DNA of 64,000 bases from G963662905 sp963662905 (GTDB lineage: Bacteria > Bacteroidota > Bacteroidia > Bacteroidales > WRLA01): positions 2,356,001 to 2,420,000 of the forward strand of contig CAXXFD010000003.1 in the NCBI GenBank assembly GCA_963662905.2, written 5' to 3'. Both the position numbers and the translations under genes were made by a program. This document shows positions 38,381 through 47,693 of this stretch, piece by piece. The notes under the pieces are model-generated. The model had not been told where the DNA came from, searched no databases, and saw only the letters and a list, made by a program, of their open reading frames with translations. Every line of letters begins with the position of its first letter. Within the stretch, counting starts at the first letter, position 1.

Positions 38381-40480
38381 ATGCCGGACAAGCATTTCAA
38401 TAAAGCGATTGTAATCGCCATTGTTTTTCTACTGGCATCAGCTTTTGGTTTGCATGCTCAAGATCAATTTGAAATTATCAAAGATAAAATCATTGATCCG
38501 GCGACAAAGACCGTAAATACCGACAGCCTTGAAAAATACTATATCAGGCTACTGACCATAAAGGTAGATTCTGCAATCAGTTTATTTCGCAGGATACACA
38601 ATGAACTTAATAAGGACAAATCCCAACAGATTAAAAGCCAGATCAGCCTGCGTGTGCTAACAGAAGGCTTAATATGGAAAGATGATGATAAAAATTACGA
38701 TGAAACTATCCGAAATATTTTTGAAGGCATCGAGAAAGCGATTTTACACAAGAACCACAGTCAAATAGCACGTTTTTATTATTTAATCGGGCAAATTCAT
38801 ATAAAAAACGAGAACTATAATCAAGCCTATACATATTTTTTTTTAGCCAGGGAACAAGCCAAAGAGGCCAATGATATTGAACAGCAAATGAGGAATAATC
38901 TTAAATTAGGCATTCTGTTATCCCGCCTAAACCTTAAATCACAAGCCATTCCATTCTTCAAAGAAAATATCAGGCTTAGTGAGCTATTGGTAAATAAAAA
39001 GTTCAATCAAAAGGAAATAGCGATAATAAACCTGATAAAGACTTACCATTTGCTGAATATGGCAGATAGCGCCAATTACTATTTAAATATGCTAACCTTC
39101 CCTGATAAAAATTGTTTACCTGATTGGCATACTGTGATGGCTTTTTATTCGAACCTGGGTGACTATTATCTTTGGAGCCAGAAAATTGAGCGGGCATATG
39201 AATGCTTTCAGAAGGCTATTGAAGTACACACTAAATTTCAGGCAAGGCATGCCATTGGGGACATCTACAGCCGAATTGCTTATATTTATGAATTAAGGGG
39301 GCAACATCATCACCAATTGCAATACAACATCAAAGCACTGGAAAACAGGCTTTTAAACAATTCAACAACATTGACCGGAAGTTCATATGCTAATATTGCG
39401 AATTCTTACAGCTTATTAGGCCGTCATGATTCAGCGATATTTTATCTCCAAAAAGCCTTTGCCATGCATAGAAACAGAATGCATATTGATCACTACATGC
39501 CACATGACACCTATAAGCTATATGAGGAATATGAAATTTTAAACAATTCTGATAGCGCCCTAAAATACTACAAATTATACAATAAATACAGTGATAGTTT
39601 AAGCTTTGTCCAAAATCAACAAAAAGTACTGACCATGAACTATGAGTGGCTGCACAAAGAAAGGCAGCTTCGTTTGGGTCAGCTTAAAAGGGAAACGAAG
39701 TTAAAAGGATATGCTATTGCTGGATTGATTTTATTGATCTTATTGATATCTATTATTGTGTTTTTAATCGTTTTGCAGCAAAGGCAAAAAGACCGCAGGC
39801 AGCAGATCGAATTACGTGATAAAATAACCCGCTCGCAGCTCAACCCTCATTTTATTTTTAATGCGCTTATCGCCATACAGAGTTATGTTTATCAAAACAG
39901 GGCAACAGAGGCCGGCACTTACATTGCTAATTTTGCCAAACTAATGAGGCTTTTCCTGAATAATTCACGAGTTGATTTCATTCCGCTTGAGACCGAAATA
40001 GAAACCCTGACTTATTATATGAATCTTCAATCGATCCGGTTTCGCGACAAACTGATATATTCCATAACTGCCGAGCCGGAGCTTAGCAGTAAAAGTATAA
40101 CGATACCCCCCGGATTAGCGCAGCCTTTTATAGAGAACGCGATTGAGCATGGCATTCAACCCAAGGCAGAAGGGGGCAATGTGGATGTTAAATTTTTCAT
40201 TTCGGATAATTCATTATGTATTACAGTAACAGATGATGGCGTTGGCATAAAAAATGCAAAAAAAAGCACAAAGGGTCAAAAGCATTTCTCTTTATCAACC
40301 CAAATTACACAGGAACGCATCGACAATATCAACGGAAAACGATATGGCAAGAAAAAAATATTATTCACAATTACAAACGCTTGCGATGACTATGAATATC
40401 CTGGAACTAGAGTCCTTTTCAAAATCCCATTAAGTTTTGTTATGAAATCAGCCAAAAACACACGAAAAATAGGAGGATAA
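38381..40480 (+). CDS. TPR-containing LytS-type sensor histidine kinase (copy 1)
   Basis: The 699-residue product starts with a signal peptide or anchor (AIVIAIVFLLASAFGLHAQ). A TPR-like helical region of about 400 residues follows (YNQAYTYFFLAREQAKEAN; RAYECFQKAIEVH; DSAIFYLQKAFAMH), expected outside the cytoplasm. One membrane span lies at about 443-465 (YAIAGLILLILLISIIVFLIVL). The cytoplasmic His_kinase (LytS) domain has SQLNPHFIFNALIAIQ with the phospho-acceptor His near 490, PPGLAQPFIENAIEHG and the DDGVGI ATP-binding box. Copy 2 follows after 8 bases and a LytTR regulator lies further downstream. The TPRs may read a periplasmic protein or peptide. Confidence 0.9.
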   Translation: MPDKHFNKAIVIAIVFLLASAFGLHAQDQFEIIKDKIIDPATKTVNTDSLEKYYIRLLTIKVDSAISLFRRIHNELNKDKSQQIKSQISLRVLTEGLIWKDDDKNYDETIRNIFEGIEKAILHKNHSQIARFYYLIGQIHIKNENYNQAYTYFFLAREQAKEANDIEQQMRNNLKLGILLSRLNLKSQAIPFFKENIRLSELLVNKKFNQKEIAIINLIKTYHLLNMADSANYYLNMLTFPDKNCLPDWHTVMAFYSNLGDYYLWSQKIERAYECFQKAIEVHTKFQARHAIGDIYSRIAYIYELRGQHHHQLQYNIKALENRLLNNSTTLTGSSYANIANSYSLLGRHDSAIFYLQKAFAMHRNRMHIDHYMPHDTYKLYEEYEILNNSDSALKYYKLYNKYSDSLSFVQNQQKVLTMNYEWLHKERQLRLGQLKRETKLKGYAIAGLILLILLISIIVFLIVLQQRQKDRRQQIELRDKITRSQLNPHFIFNALIAIQSYVYQNRATEAGTYIANFAKLMRLFLNNSRVDFIPLETEIETLTYYMNLQSIRFRDKLIYSITAEPELSSKSITIPPGLAQPFIENAIEHGIQPKAEGGNVDVKFFISDNSLCITVTDDGVGIKNAKKSTKGQKHFSLSTQITQERIDNINGKRYGKKKILFTITNACDDYEYPGTRVLFKIPLSFVMKSAKNTRKIGG

Positions 40481-40488
40481 TAGATATC

Positions 40489-42558
40489 ATGAAAGGAATC
40501 CCGATAAAAATATCTGTTTTAATCTTTATAATGTTTGTTTCAATAAAGGCATATCCGGAATGGGACTCAACATATTACCACATAAAACAAAAAATCTTTG
40601 ACCGGCAAAAGGAGCAAATTAACCTGGACAGCTTAAAACTGTATTACAAACAATTGCAATACAAAGCTCCCGACAGCACAATCCAGTTTTTAAGAACCAT
40701 TTACTTCTGGAGCAAAACCAATAACCATACAGAAGTTATGCATCAGGTCTTACCATACTTATCGGAATCGTTATTGTGGGGTTCACAAACAGAAAATGCT
40801 AACGCAATAATCTACGATATATTTGCAGGAATTGATTATGCTACAGCAAATAATAAATCTGAATTGCTTTATGAATACTACGAACTTCTAGCTAGATATT
40901 TTAAATCACAAGATAATTATAAACAAGCCTATTCCTATCATTTATTAGCTCTAGAAAAAGCTAATAAAGATAATAATATTCTAAGAATCCTTTCTCACAA
41001 TTTGGAAATTGGAATAATTTTTATAAAAACAAAACTTTACTCTGAGGCAATAAAAATATTAAACAAAAACACAAAAATTGAAGAACAGCAAAACATATTA
41101 GACAACAGTGATATTCTGCTAACTCACGTGATGCTAATGAAGGCACATTATCTTATAAACCAACCAGATAGCGTTGAATATTATTATCACACAACACTGG
41201 AAGACACTTCTAACAAAGCTATTAGCTGGAACAACAAATGCAGCCTTTACAATTTATTAGGAGATTACTACTTACAAATAGGAAATACAGAAAAAGCTGA
41301 AATAATTTATAAAAACATTATAAAACTATTTACAAACCAAAAAGCAAATTTTCGCCTTGGCCATATATACACACGGATAGCATATATAAACGAACTACAT
41401 GGAAGACATAATAATCAGCTAAAATACAACCTTTTAGCCCTTGAAAACAGAAAAAAATTCGATTCTAAAACACACCTCGCTAGTTCTTATGCAAACCTGG
41501 CAAACACTTATATCAACCTCAATAAAACGGATTCTGCAATATATTATCTGATGATAGCCCTTAAAATTCATAAAAGCCGGGATATAATTGACCATTATCT
41601 TCCCTATACAGCTCAAAAACTTTATGAATACTATTATAACATCAGAAACAATACTGATAGTGCTCTAAAATACTACAGACTATATAATCTTTATACAGAT
41701 AGTCTTAACGCCCAAAAAAACCAACAAAAACTTCAGTCAATGAATTTTGATTGGATGTTCAAAGAGAAACAGCTTAAGCTGCAACAATTAAAAAAGGAAA
41801 ACCAAATAAAAACCTTTACTATTATTGGCCTTATTCTAATTTTTGTATTGCTCATCACTATATCCGTACTCATCGTAAAGCAATTTAGGCAGCGAAACAA
41901 GTCAGAACAAATTGAATTGCGCGACAAAATTGTTCGTTCTCAACTTAATCCCCATTTTATTTTTAATTCGCTTATTGCAATACAAGGATATGTTTATCAA
42001 AACAAAGCCACAAAAGCAGGAGAATATATAGCTGATTTTGCCAAACTGATGCGGCATTTTTTAAATAACTCGCGAAGCGATTTGATTAAGCTTAAAGACG
42101 AAACAGAGACACTCCACTACTATTTCAAACTGCAATCAATACGTTTTAAGGACAAACTGGATTTTTCAATTAATATAGACTCAAAAGTAGACATAGAAAA
42201 TATACTAATACCACCGGGCCTGACACAACCATTTATCGAAAATGCCATAGAACATGGAATCCAACACAAGGAAGGACGTGGCAATGTTCATTTGCGCATT
42301 TTCATAATTGAAAAAACAGTCCATATTGAAATAGAAGATGACGGAATAGGATACAAGAGCAACCGAAGTACAAAAAAAGGCAACAATCACCTCTCCTTGG
42401 CAACACTGATAACACATGAGCGCATCGACAATATAAACAAAAGGTTTAAGGGCAAAGAAAAATTAAAGTTCAGCATCAGGCTGGCAAAGCCCGAACGGGA
42501 AAACCCGGGAACACTGGTGACGTTTATATTCCCCGAAAAAATGACTCTGAAACAATAA
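40489..42558 (+). CDS. TPR-containing LytS-type sensor histidine kinase (copy 2)
   Basis: The 689-residue product is a paralogue of the preceding gene, with the same order: N-terminal hydrophobic segment (ISVLIFIMFVSIKAYP), TPR-like sensor region, one membrane span at about 443-465 (IIGLILIFVLLITISVLIV), and LytS kinase with SQLNPHFIFNSLIAIQ, PPGLTQPFIENAIEHG and DDGIGY. Many blocks match copy 1 closely in the kinase part and less in the sensor part, pointing to a local tandem duplication with diverging input domains. The sensor-coding half is visibly more AT-rich than copy 1. Confidence 0.9.
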   Translation: MKGIPIKISVLIFIMFVSIKAYPEWDSTYYHIKQKIFDRQKEQINLDSLKLYYKQLQYKAPDSTIQFLRTIYFWSKTNNHTEVMHQVLPYLSESLLWGSQTENANAIIYDIFAGIDYATANNKSELLYEYYELLARYFKSQDNYKQAYSYHLLALEKANKDNNILRILSHNLEIGIIFIKTKLYSEAIKILNKNTKIEEQQNILDNSDILLTHVMLMKAHYLINQPDSVEYYYHTTLEDTSNKAISWNNKCSLYNLLGDYYLQIGNTEKAEIIYKNIIKLFTNQKANFRLGHIYTRIAYINELHGRHNNQLKYNLLALENRKKFDSKTHLASSYANLANTYINLNKTDSAIYYLMIALKIHKSRDIIDHYLPYTAQKLYEYYYNIRNNTDSALKYYRLYNLYTDSLNAQKNQQKLQSMNFDWMFKEKQLKLQQLKKENQIKTFTIIGLILIFVLLITISVLIVKQFRQRNKSEQIELRDKIVRSQLNPHFIFNSLIAIQGYVYQNKATKAGEYIADFAKLMRHFLNNSRSDLIKLKDETETLHYYFKLQSIRFKDKLDFSINIDSKVDIENILIPPGLTQPFIENAIEHGIQHKEGRGNVHLRIFIIEKTVHIEIEDDGIGYKSNRSTKKGNNHLSLATLITHERIDNINKRFKGKEKLKFSIRLAKPERENPGTLVTFIFPEKMTLKQ

Positions 42559-42642
42559 TGTAATTTCGCTCAGCAACAGCACTTTTAGATGAAAATGAAA
42601 TAAGATTAACGAAACACCTGTTTTTCTTTGAACGGTATTCCT

Positions 42643-42650
42643 TATCTTTG
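42643..42650 (+). promoter_or_regulatory. Candidate -7 box of the LytTR regulator gene
   Basis: TATCTTTG fits TAnnTTTG and lies 35 bases before the ATG, in the 127-base gap between kinase copy 2 and the regulator. The regulator may therefore have its own promoter. Confidence 0.45.
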
Positions 42651-42685
42651 TATCCATTGCTTTTGAATACGATAATTTAGCTAAA

Positions 42686-43456
42686 ATGAGAAGCCTGAAA
42701 ACCATTGTTGTTGATGATGAATTTATGGCACGGGAATCTGTGATCAAATTACTCAACACCTATTGCAAAAACATTCAAATTATTGGGGAGGCATCAAATA
42801 TTGATGATGCCGAACGGCTAATTTTAAGTCAAAAGCCCGATCTGGCAATTCTCGATATCAGAATGCCGGGCGGAACAGGTTTTGAATTGCTCCAAAGGTT
42901 CCAAAACATTAATTTTAATATCATTTTCATTACCGCTTATGACGAATATGCTATCAAAGCATTCAAATACAGCGCTATAGACTACTTACTAAAACCGGTT
43001 GAGCCTAATCAGCTGATTCATGCCATTAATAAAATTACAGTCGCGAATGAAAATGAAAGACTGATTGAACGTATTAAAATATTTTTGGACCAATATCCTG
43101 AGAATTTACTTAAGGCGCATAAAATCACCATCAGTTCTCCAGGCACAACCTTTTTCATTAACTTAAAAGATCTCGTGCGTGCCGAAACTTACTCCAAAGG
43201 TGTTAAACTGGTTTTTAGGGGAAGCGAAGACATTTTCATTAATAAAAGCCTTAAAGATTTTGAGCAAATGACAGAGAAGCACGATTATATCTACAGGATC
43301 CACAAATCACATCTGATCAATCTCAACCATGTTATTTCTTTTGAAAAAAACAATAACGTCTTTAATGTTAATATGGCCGACAATACAGCCTTAAGTGTTT
43401 CAGTCCGCAAACGTGATAAACTGGTAGATCTGCTCCTGCAACAAGTTGAATTATAA
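42686..43456 (+). CDS. LytTR-family response regulator
   Basis: The 256-residue product has a receiver domain with IVVDDEFMARES, the phospho-acceptor Asp in LAILDIRMPGG, TAYDEYAIKAF and LLKPV. The C-terminal LytTR DNA-binding domain (about residues 155-250) includes YIYRIHKSHLINLNHV and LSVSVRKRDKL. It is the natural partner of the two LytS-type kinases upstream: LytS kinases typically pair with LytTR regulators. One regulator for two kinases implies signal convergence. Confidence 0.93.
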   Translation: MRSLKTIVVDDEFMARESVIKLLNTYCKNIQIIGEASNIDDAERLILSQKPDLAILDIRMPGGTGFELLQRFQNINFNIIFITAYDEYAIKAFKYSAIDYLLKPVEPNQLIHAINKITVANENERLIERIKIFLDQYPENLLKAHKITISSPGTTFFINLKDLVRAETYSKGVKLVFRGSEDIFINKSLKDFEQMTEKHDYIYRIHKSHLINLNHVISFEKNNNVFNVNMADNTALSVSVRKRDKLVDLLLQQVEL

Positions 43457-43471
43457 AATAGCTTTTACCTA

Positions 43472-44557
43472 ATGGCCATGCGGATTGCAAATAAGAGCCC
43501 ATATCAAATAATTGACGATCCACTACACTATATAAATTCATTGCTCGATGATATTGCACAAGCAAAACACAAAATATATATCGAAGTATATAAATTCGGG
43601 CACGACTCAGTTGGTAAAAAAATCAGGCAGGCTCTAATTCAAAAAGCTAAAGAAAAAATCGAGATCAAACTACTTGTTGATTCTTGGGGAACAGGAAGAA
43701 TTGATCCTTTCTTCAATCAATTGCTCCAGCTTGGAGCAGAAGTTCGTGCCTTTTCCAGGATAAAAATCAATATCAATTTCTTTACCAACAGTCATAGAAG
43801 GAACCACAGAAAAATAATCGTAATCGATGATAAAATCAGCTATATTGGTTCTGCTAATTTAACAGCTTACAGCCTTTCATGGAGAGAACTGATCCTACGT
43901 GCTGAACAAACCGATCTTGCCCTGACTCTTAAAGATGTTTTCCTGCAAATGTTCCGGCTTTACAATACGATATTGTTCGATAAAAATGAATATGTAAAGC
44001 CATTAATAGCCAATAAACTAACAATTCTGAGAGACATTCCATCGCTTCGCAGAAGCCCAATTAAAAAGCAGTTTTTACGCTTGCTACGCAATGCACAAAA
44101 AAGCATTTATATCGAAAGCCCTTATTTCTTGCCCAGTTTTTCGCTGAGAAGAAATATTATACTTGCCGCCAAAAGAGGCGTTAAAATCACCGTTATCACA
44201 CCAAAAAATTCTGATGTGCGAATTGTGGATATCCTCCGAAACAAATACCTCGGGATGCTCCATGATGCCGGTGTGCGCATTAAATTTTACGAACCGGAAA
44301 ACATTCATGCAAAGCTTTTTATGATGGATGACAACCTTTTTGTTTTTGGCTCCCCAAATTTTGATTACAGGAGTTTTCGCTTCCAGCACGAGATTGTCGT
44401 TATGGGTCAAGAAGAAAAAATCAGTTTTGATTTGCGCAAACACCTGCATGAAAGCCTGATGGATTGCAGCGATTTCGATTATGAAGCATGGAAAAACCGA
44501 TCGCAAATCGAAAAATTTTTTGAATGGCTCCTCATTCCCGTCCGCCATTTGCTTTAA
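43472..44557 (+). CDS. Phospholipase D superfamily protein, cardiolipin synthase-like
   Basis: The 361-residue product carries two HKD motifs: NHRKIIVIDDKISYIGSANLT (His at about 112) and IHAKLFMMDDNLFVFGSPNFD (His at about 279), with spacing typical of cardiolipin synthases. It lacks the N-terminal membrane spans of bacterial ClsA, so it resembles shorter ClsB-type enzymes. It likely transfers phosphatidyl groups. It begins 15 bases after the LytTR regulator and may be co-expressed with it. Its 3' end overlaps the convergent transporter gene by 26 bases. Confidence 0.85.
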   Translation: MAMRIANKSPYQIIDDPLHYINSLLDDIAQAKHKIYIEVYKFGHDSVGKKIRQALIQKAKEKIEIKLLVDSWGTGRIDPFFNQLLQLGAEVRAFSRIKININFFTNSHRRNHRKIIVIDDKISYIGSANLTAYSLSWRELILRAEQTDLALTLKDVFLQMFRLYNTILFDKNEYVKPLIANKLTILRDIPSLRRSPIKKQFLRLLRNAQKSIYIESPYFLPSFSLRRNIILAAKRGVKITVITPKNSDVRIVDILRNKYLGMLHDAGVRIKFYEPENIHAKLFMMDDNLFVFGSPNFDYRSFRFQHEIVVMGQEEKISFDLRKHLHESLMDCSDFDYEAWKNRSQIEKFFEWLLIPVRHLL

Positions 44558-45455
44558 TCCTTTTTCTTTTGCGGTAATTGACCAGATAGACCCCGGTAAA
44601 AATAAAAGCGGCAGCAAATAATTGTCCCCAATCCAGACTTTCAAAACCACTAAGCCAGGCAATCAGCGCTGCAAAAAGCGGTTGCAAATAAATATAATAT
44701 GCCGTAGTACTTGCCGATAAAGATTTTAAGGCCCAGGCCGTAAGCAAGAAGGCAACAAATGTAACGGCAATAATTACATAAGCCAAAGATAACCATGCAT
44801 TTATTGTCATATGAGACACGCCAAAACCTTCCAATGAAGGAACAGTGAGCGGCGCACCAAAAATAAAACCGAAGGTAAAAGCCCATTTCATTACCGTAAC
44901 AGGATGATACTTTGCCATAAGTGGCTTTACCAGAACAAGATACAGGCCGTAAGCGCTGATATTTATAAAAATCAATAAGTTGCCCAGCATATTTGATGAA
45001 GAAAGGTCAAAATCACCGGATTGCAAAATCAACATCAAAGATCCCGAAAAACCCAAAGCAATCCCAATTGCCGGCACCAATCGAATACGCTCACGCATTA
45101 GAAGTGCCGAAAAAATTAATACCAAAATCGGGCTGGTACTGTGTATGATAGAAGTATCAACAGCGGTTGTGAGGTTCAGGCCAACAAACATGGCAATCTG
45201 GTTCAGGCTAATGCCTACAAAACCACATAAAGCAAGCCTTCCCAAATCCTTTTTGCTTACACGCTCCTTTTTCATCACAAAATGAAGCCCCCAAAGGATG
45301 AGCGAAGTAAGCAAAACCCTGAAAAAAATCAGTTGAAGCGGCTTTAGGAAATCCGGCATCAGGCTTTTTGCAATAAAATAATTCAGGCCAAAAATAAGGC
45401 TGACCGTAAATAGCGCCAGATGCGGCAAAAACCGTTGCATTAATTTTGGGTTCAT
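44532..45455 (-). CDS. EamA/DMT-family transporter
   Basis: This polytopic membrane protein of about 307 residues has ten predicted spans in two EamA halves. The first half includes FTVSLIFGLNYFIAKSLMP and the TTAVDTSIIHSTSPILVLIFSALLMRE signature of the family. The second includes AYVIIAVTFVAFLLTAWAL, the STTAYYIYLQPLFAALIAW signature and FTGVYLV. ATG 45455 (MNPKLMQRF) is preferred over 45467. Family members export amino acids, nucleobases or other metabolites; the substrate is not predictable. Confidence 0.88.
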   Translation of the reverse strand: MNPKLMQRFLPHLALFTVSLIFGLNYFIAKSLMPDFLKPLQLIFFRVLLTSLILWGLHFVMKKERVSKKDLGRLALCGFVGISLNQIAMFVGLNLTTAVDTSIIHSTSPILVLIFSALLMRERIRLVPAIGIALGFSGSLMLILQSGDFDLSSSNMLGNLLIFINISAYGLYLVLVKPLMAKYHPVTVMKWAFTFGFIFGAPLTVPSLEGFGVSHMTINAWLSLAYVIIAVTFVAFLLTAWALKSLSASTTAYYIYLQPLFAALIAWLSGFESLDWGQLFAAAFIFTGVYLVNYRKRKRIKANGGRE

Positions 45456-45521
45456 TTTGCAAAGCAAACCAAAATCAATGAGAAATACACGGAAATATAT
45501 CCCCTAACCTCTATGATTTTT

Positions 45522-47066
45522 TTATAACGGAATATTTCCGTGTTTGCGCGCCGGATTGGATTTGCTCTTGGTTTGTGTCATTTCCAATGCTTCTATGAAT
45601 TTCCTGCGCGTATCATGCGGATAAATAATTTCATCGATATAACCCAGCGATGCCGCTTTATACGGACTGGCAAAACGGGCTTTATAGTCTTCAACTTCTT
45701 TTTGCTTTTCTTCCTCATTGAGGCGGCCTTTATGGATGATATTCACCGCACCTTCAGGTCCCATAACGGCCACTTCTGCTGTTGGATAAGCAAAATTCAC
45801 ATCAGCCCCGATATGCTTGCTCGACATTACATCATAAGCACCGCCATAGGCTTTGCGGGTTATCAGTGTAATTTTTGGCACCGTAGCCTCTGCAAATGCA
45901 TAAAGCAGTTTTGCTCCATGTTTTATGATGCCGCCATACTCCTGCTCCGTTCCGGGGAGGAAACCGGGCACATCAACAAATGTGAGCAAAGGAATATTGA
46001 ACGCATCGCAAAAACGGACAAAGCGTGCAGCTTTCACCGAAGCATCGATATTAAGCACACCGGCAAGAACCATTGGCTGATTGGCCACAATACCCACAGG
46101 TTTTCCGTTCATGCGTGCAAATCCAATAATCATATTGGCCGCATAATCCGGCTGGATCTCAAAAAAATGCTGATCGTCAATCACCTTCTGGATAATATCC
46201 TTCATATCATAAGGTTTGTTTGGATCAACAGGAACCACCTCATCAAGTGACATTTCCTTACGGTTGATATCATCGGTACAAGCCTTGACGGGAGGGTCGT
46301 CCATGTTGTTGAGCGGAAGGAAACTCATCAGTTCCCGGATCATCATCATGGCCATTTCATCATCATCGGCCATTAAATGTGCCACACCGCTTTTGCTGTT
46401 GTGTGTTGCCGCACCGCCGAGTTCTTCTTTGGTCACTTCTTCGTGGGTTACCGTTTTGATCACATCCGGGCCGGTAACAAACATATAGCTGCTTTCCCGG
46501 GTCATCAAAATAAAATCAGTAATTGCAGGCGAATAAACGGCACCACCGGCGCAGGGGCCGAGAATCGCCGAAATTTGCGGAACAACGCCGGAGCTGCGTA
46601 CATTTCGGTAAAAAATATCGGCATAACCACCCAGGCTTTCCACGCCCTCCTGAATTCGGGCCCCTCCGGAATCATTAAGCCCAATGACCGGCGCACCCAT
46701 TTTCATGGCCAGATCCATCACTTTTATAATTTTGTCGGCATTGGCACGGCTCAGGCTGCCACCAAAAACGGTAAAATCCTGTGCAAAAACATACATAAGC
46801 CGTCCGTCAATTTTCCCGTAGCCACTTACTACGCCATCTCCGGGAAATTTATGTTTTTCCATCCCAAAATCATGGGTACGGTGCGTTACGAAACGGTCGA
46901 GCTCCACAAAAGTCCCGGGATCCAGAAGGTCATCGAGCCGCTCGCGAGCCGTTTTCCTGCCAGCCTGATGCTGTTTTTCAATACGGGCAATTCCACCACC
47001 CAGTTTTGCTTCCTCGTTTTTCTTTTCGAGTTCGTTGAATTTATCTTTTCTTGTTTTCATCTGCAT
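45522..47066 (-). CDS. Acyl-CoA carboxylase carboxyltransferase subunit (propionyl-CoA type)
   Basis: The 514-residue product has two crotonase-like halves. The motifs typical of PccB/MmdA are present: ARERLDDLLDPGTFVELD, GLNDSGGARIQEGVESL, GPCAGGAVYSPAITDF, FVDVPGFLPGTEQE, TRKAYGGAYDVMSSKH, AYPTAEVAVMGPEGAVNII and the C-terminal RKHGNIPL. It moves the carboxyl group between biotin and propionyl-CoA/methylmalonyl-CoA. It is the last gene of a minus-strand operon after the biotin carboxylase and biotin carrier genes. The start is ATG 47066 or 47060. No sodium-pump decarboxylase beta subunit is nearby, which favours a carboxylase. Confidence 0.94.
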   Translation of the reverse strand: MQMKTRKDKFNELEKKNEEAKLGGGIARIEKQHQAGRKTARERLDDLLDPGTFVELDRFVTHRTHDFGMEKHKFPGDGVVSGYGKIDGRLMYVFAQDFTVFGGSLSRANADKIIKVMDLAMKMGAPVIGLNDSGGARIQEGVESLGGYADIFYRNVRSSGVVPQISAILGPCAGGAVYSPAITDFILMTRESSYMFVTGPDVIKTVTHEEVTKEELGGAATHNSKSGVAHLMADDDEMAMMMIRELMSFLPLNNMDDPPVKACTDDINRKEMSLDEVVPVDPNKPYDMKDIIQKVIDDQHFFEIQPDYAANMIIGFARMNGKPVGIVANQPMVLAGVLNIDASVKAARFVRFCDAFNIPLLTFVDVPGFLPGTEQEYGGIIKHGAKLLYAFAEATVPKITLITRKAYGGAYDVMSSKHIGADVNFAYPTAEVAVMGPEGAVNIIHKGRLNEEEKQKEVEDYKARFASPYKAASLGYIDEIIYPHDTRRKFIEALEMTQTKSKSNPARKHGNIPL

Positions 47067-47175
47067 TAATTTGATTTTCTAAGGTCAGTTGCAACTTCAC
47101 ATGACTGGATAATCAATATCGTGTGTATCCTAATAAATATCAGTCCTGCTCCGTTTCATCTGTACATCTTCACAT

Positions 47176-47682
47176 TTATTCCAAAACTATCAAAGCCTGG
47201 TTTGCATTTACGGCAACTCCTTCACGTACAAGAATTTCTTTAACAATTTTATTTCCTTTGGCTTTGTATTCACTTTGCATTTTCATGGCCTCGACCACAA
47301 TCAAAGTAGTACCTTCTTCCACTTCCTGTCCAATTTCAACCGGGATCTTAACCACTTTTCCGGGCATCGGACTGGAGATGGTGTTTTCCTCTGCTGCTGC
47401 ACCCTTTTTATTCCTGTTATTTAAATATTTGGTCTCGGCATCAATGATTTGCACATCATAACTGTCCTTATAAGTATTGAGTTGGAATTTACGTGCCTCT
47501 GCCGTTTTTATCAATTCGATATTATATGATTTGCCATTAAACAATATGGAATATACATCAGGCTCCACCATAACGATATCCACATCATACTTTTTGCCGT
47601 CCACATCAATCAGGGCTTTATTCCCGTCCCTGCCCAATATTTCGGCCTTTGCAATACGGTCGTTTATTTTTATTTCAAGCAT
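47176..47682 (-). CDS. Biotin carboxyl carrier protein of the acyl-CoA carboxylase
   Basis: The 168-residue product has a C-terminal biotinyl domain with the biotin-accepting lysine in EAMKMQ (Lys134). It is preceded by ISSPMPGKVVKIPVEIGQEVEEG. The N-terminal half is a beta domain (KINDRIAKAEILGRDGNKALIDVDGKKYDVD) that probably docks on the partner subunits. It lies 11 bases after the biotin carboxylase gene. Confidence 0.94.
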   Translation of the reverse strand: MLEIKINDRIAKAEILGRDGNKALIDVDGKKYDVDIVMVEPDVYSILFNGKSYNIELIKTAEARKFQLNTYKDSYDVQIIDAETKYLNNRNKKGAAAEENTISSPMPGKVVKIPVEIGQEVEEGTTLIVVEAMKMQSEYKAKGNKIVKEILVREGVAVNANQALIVLE

Positions 47683-47693
47683 AATTATCAGTA

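Noticed and set aside
45540..47069. Two long plus-strand frames (236 and 230 codons)
   Set aside because: Both are antisense to the carboxyltransferase gene, whose motifs are textbook.
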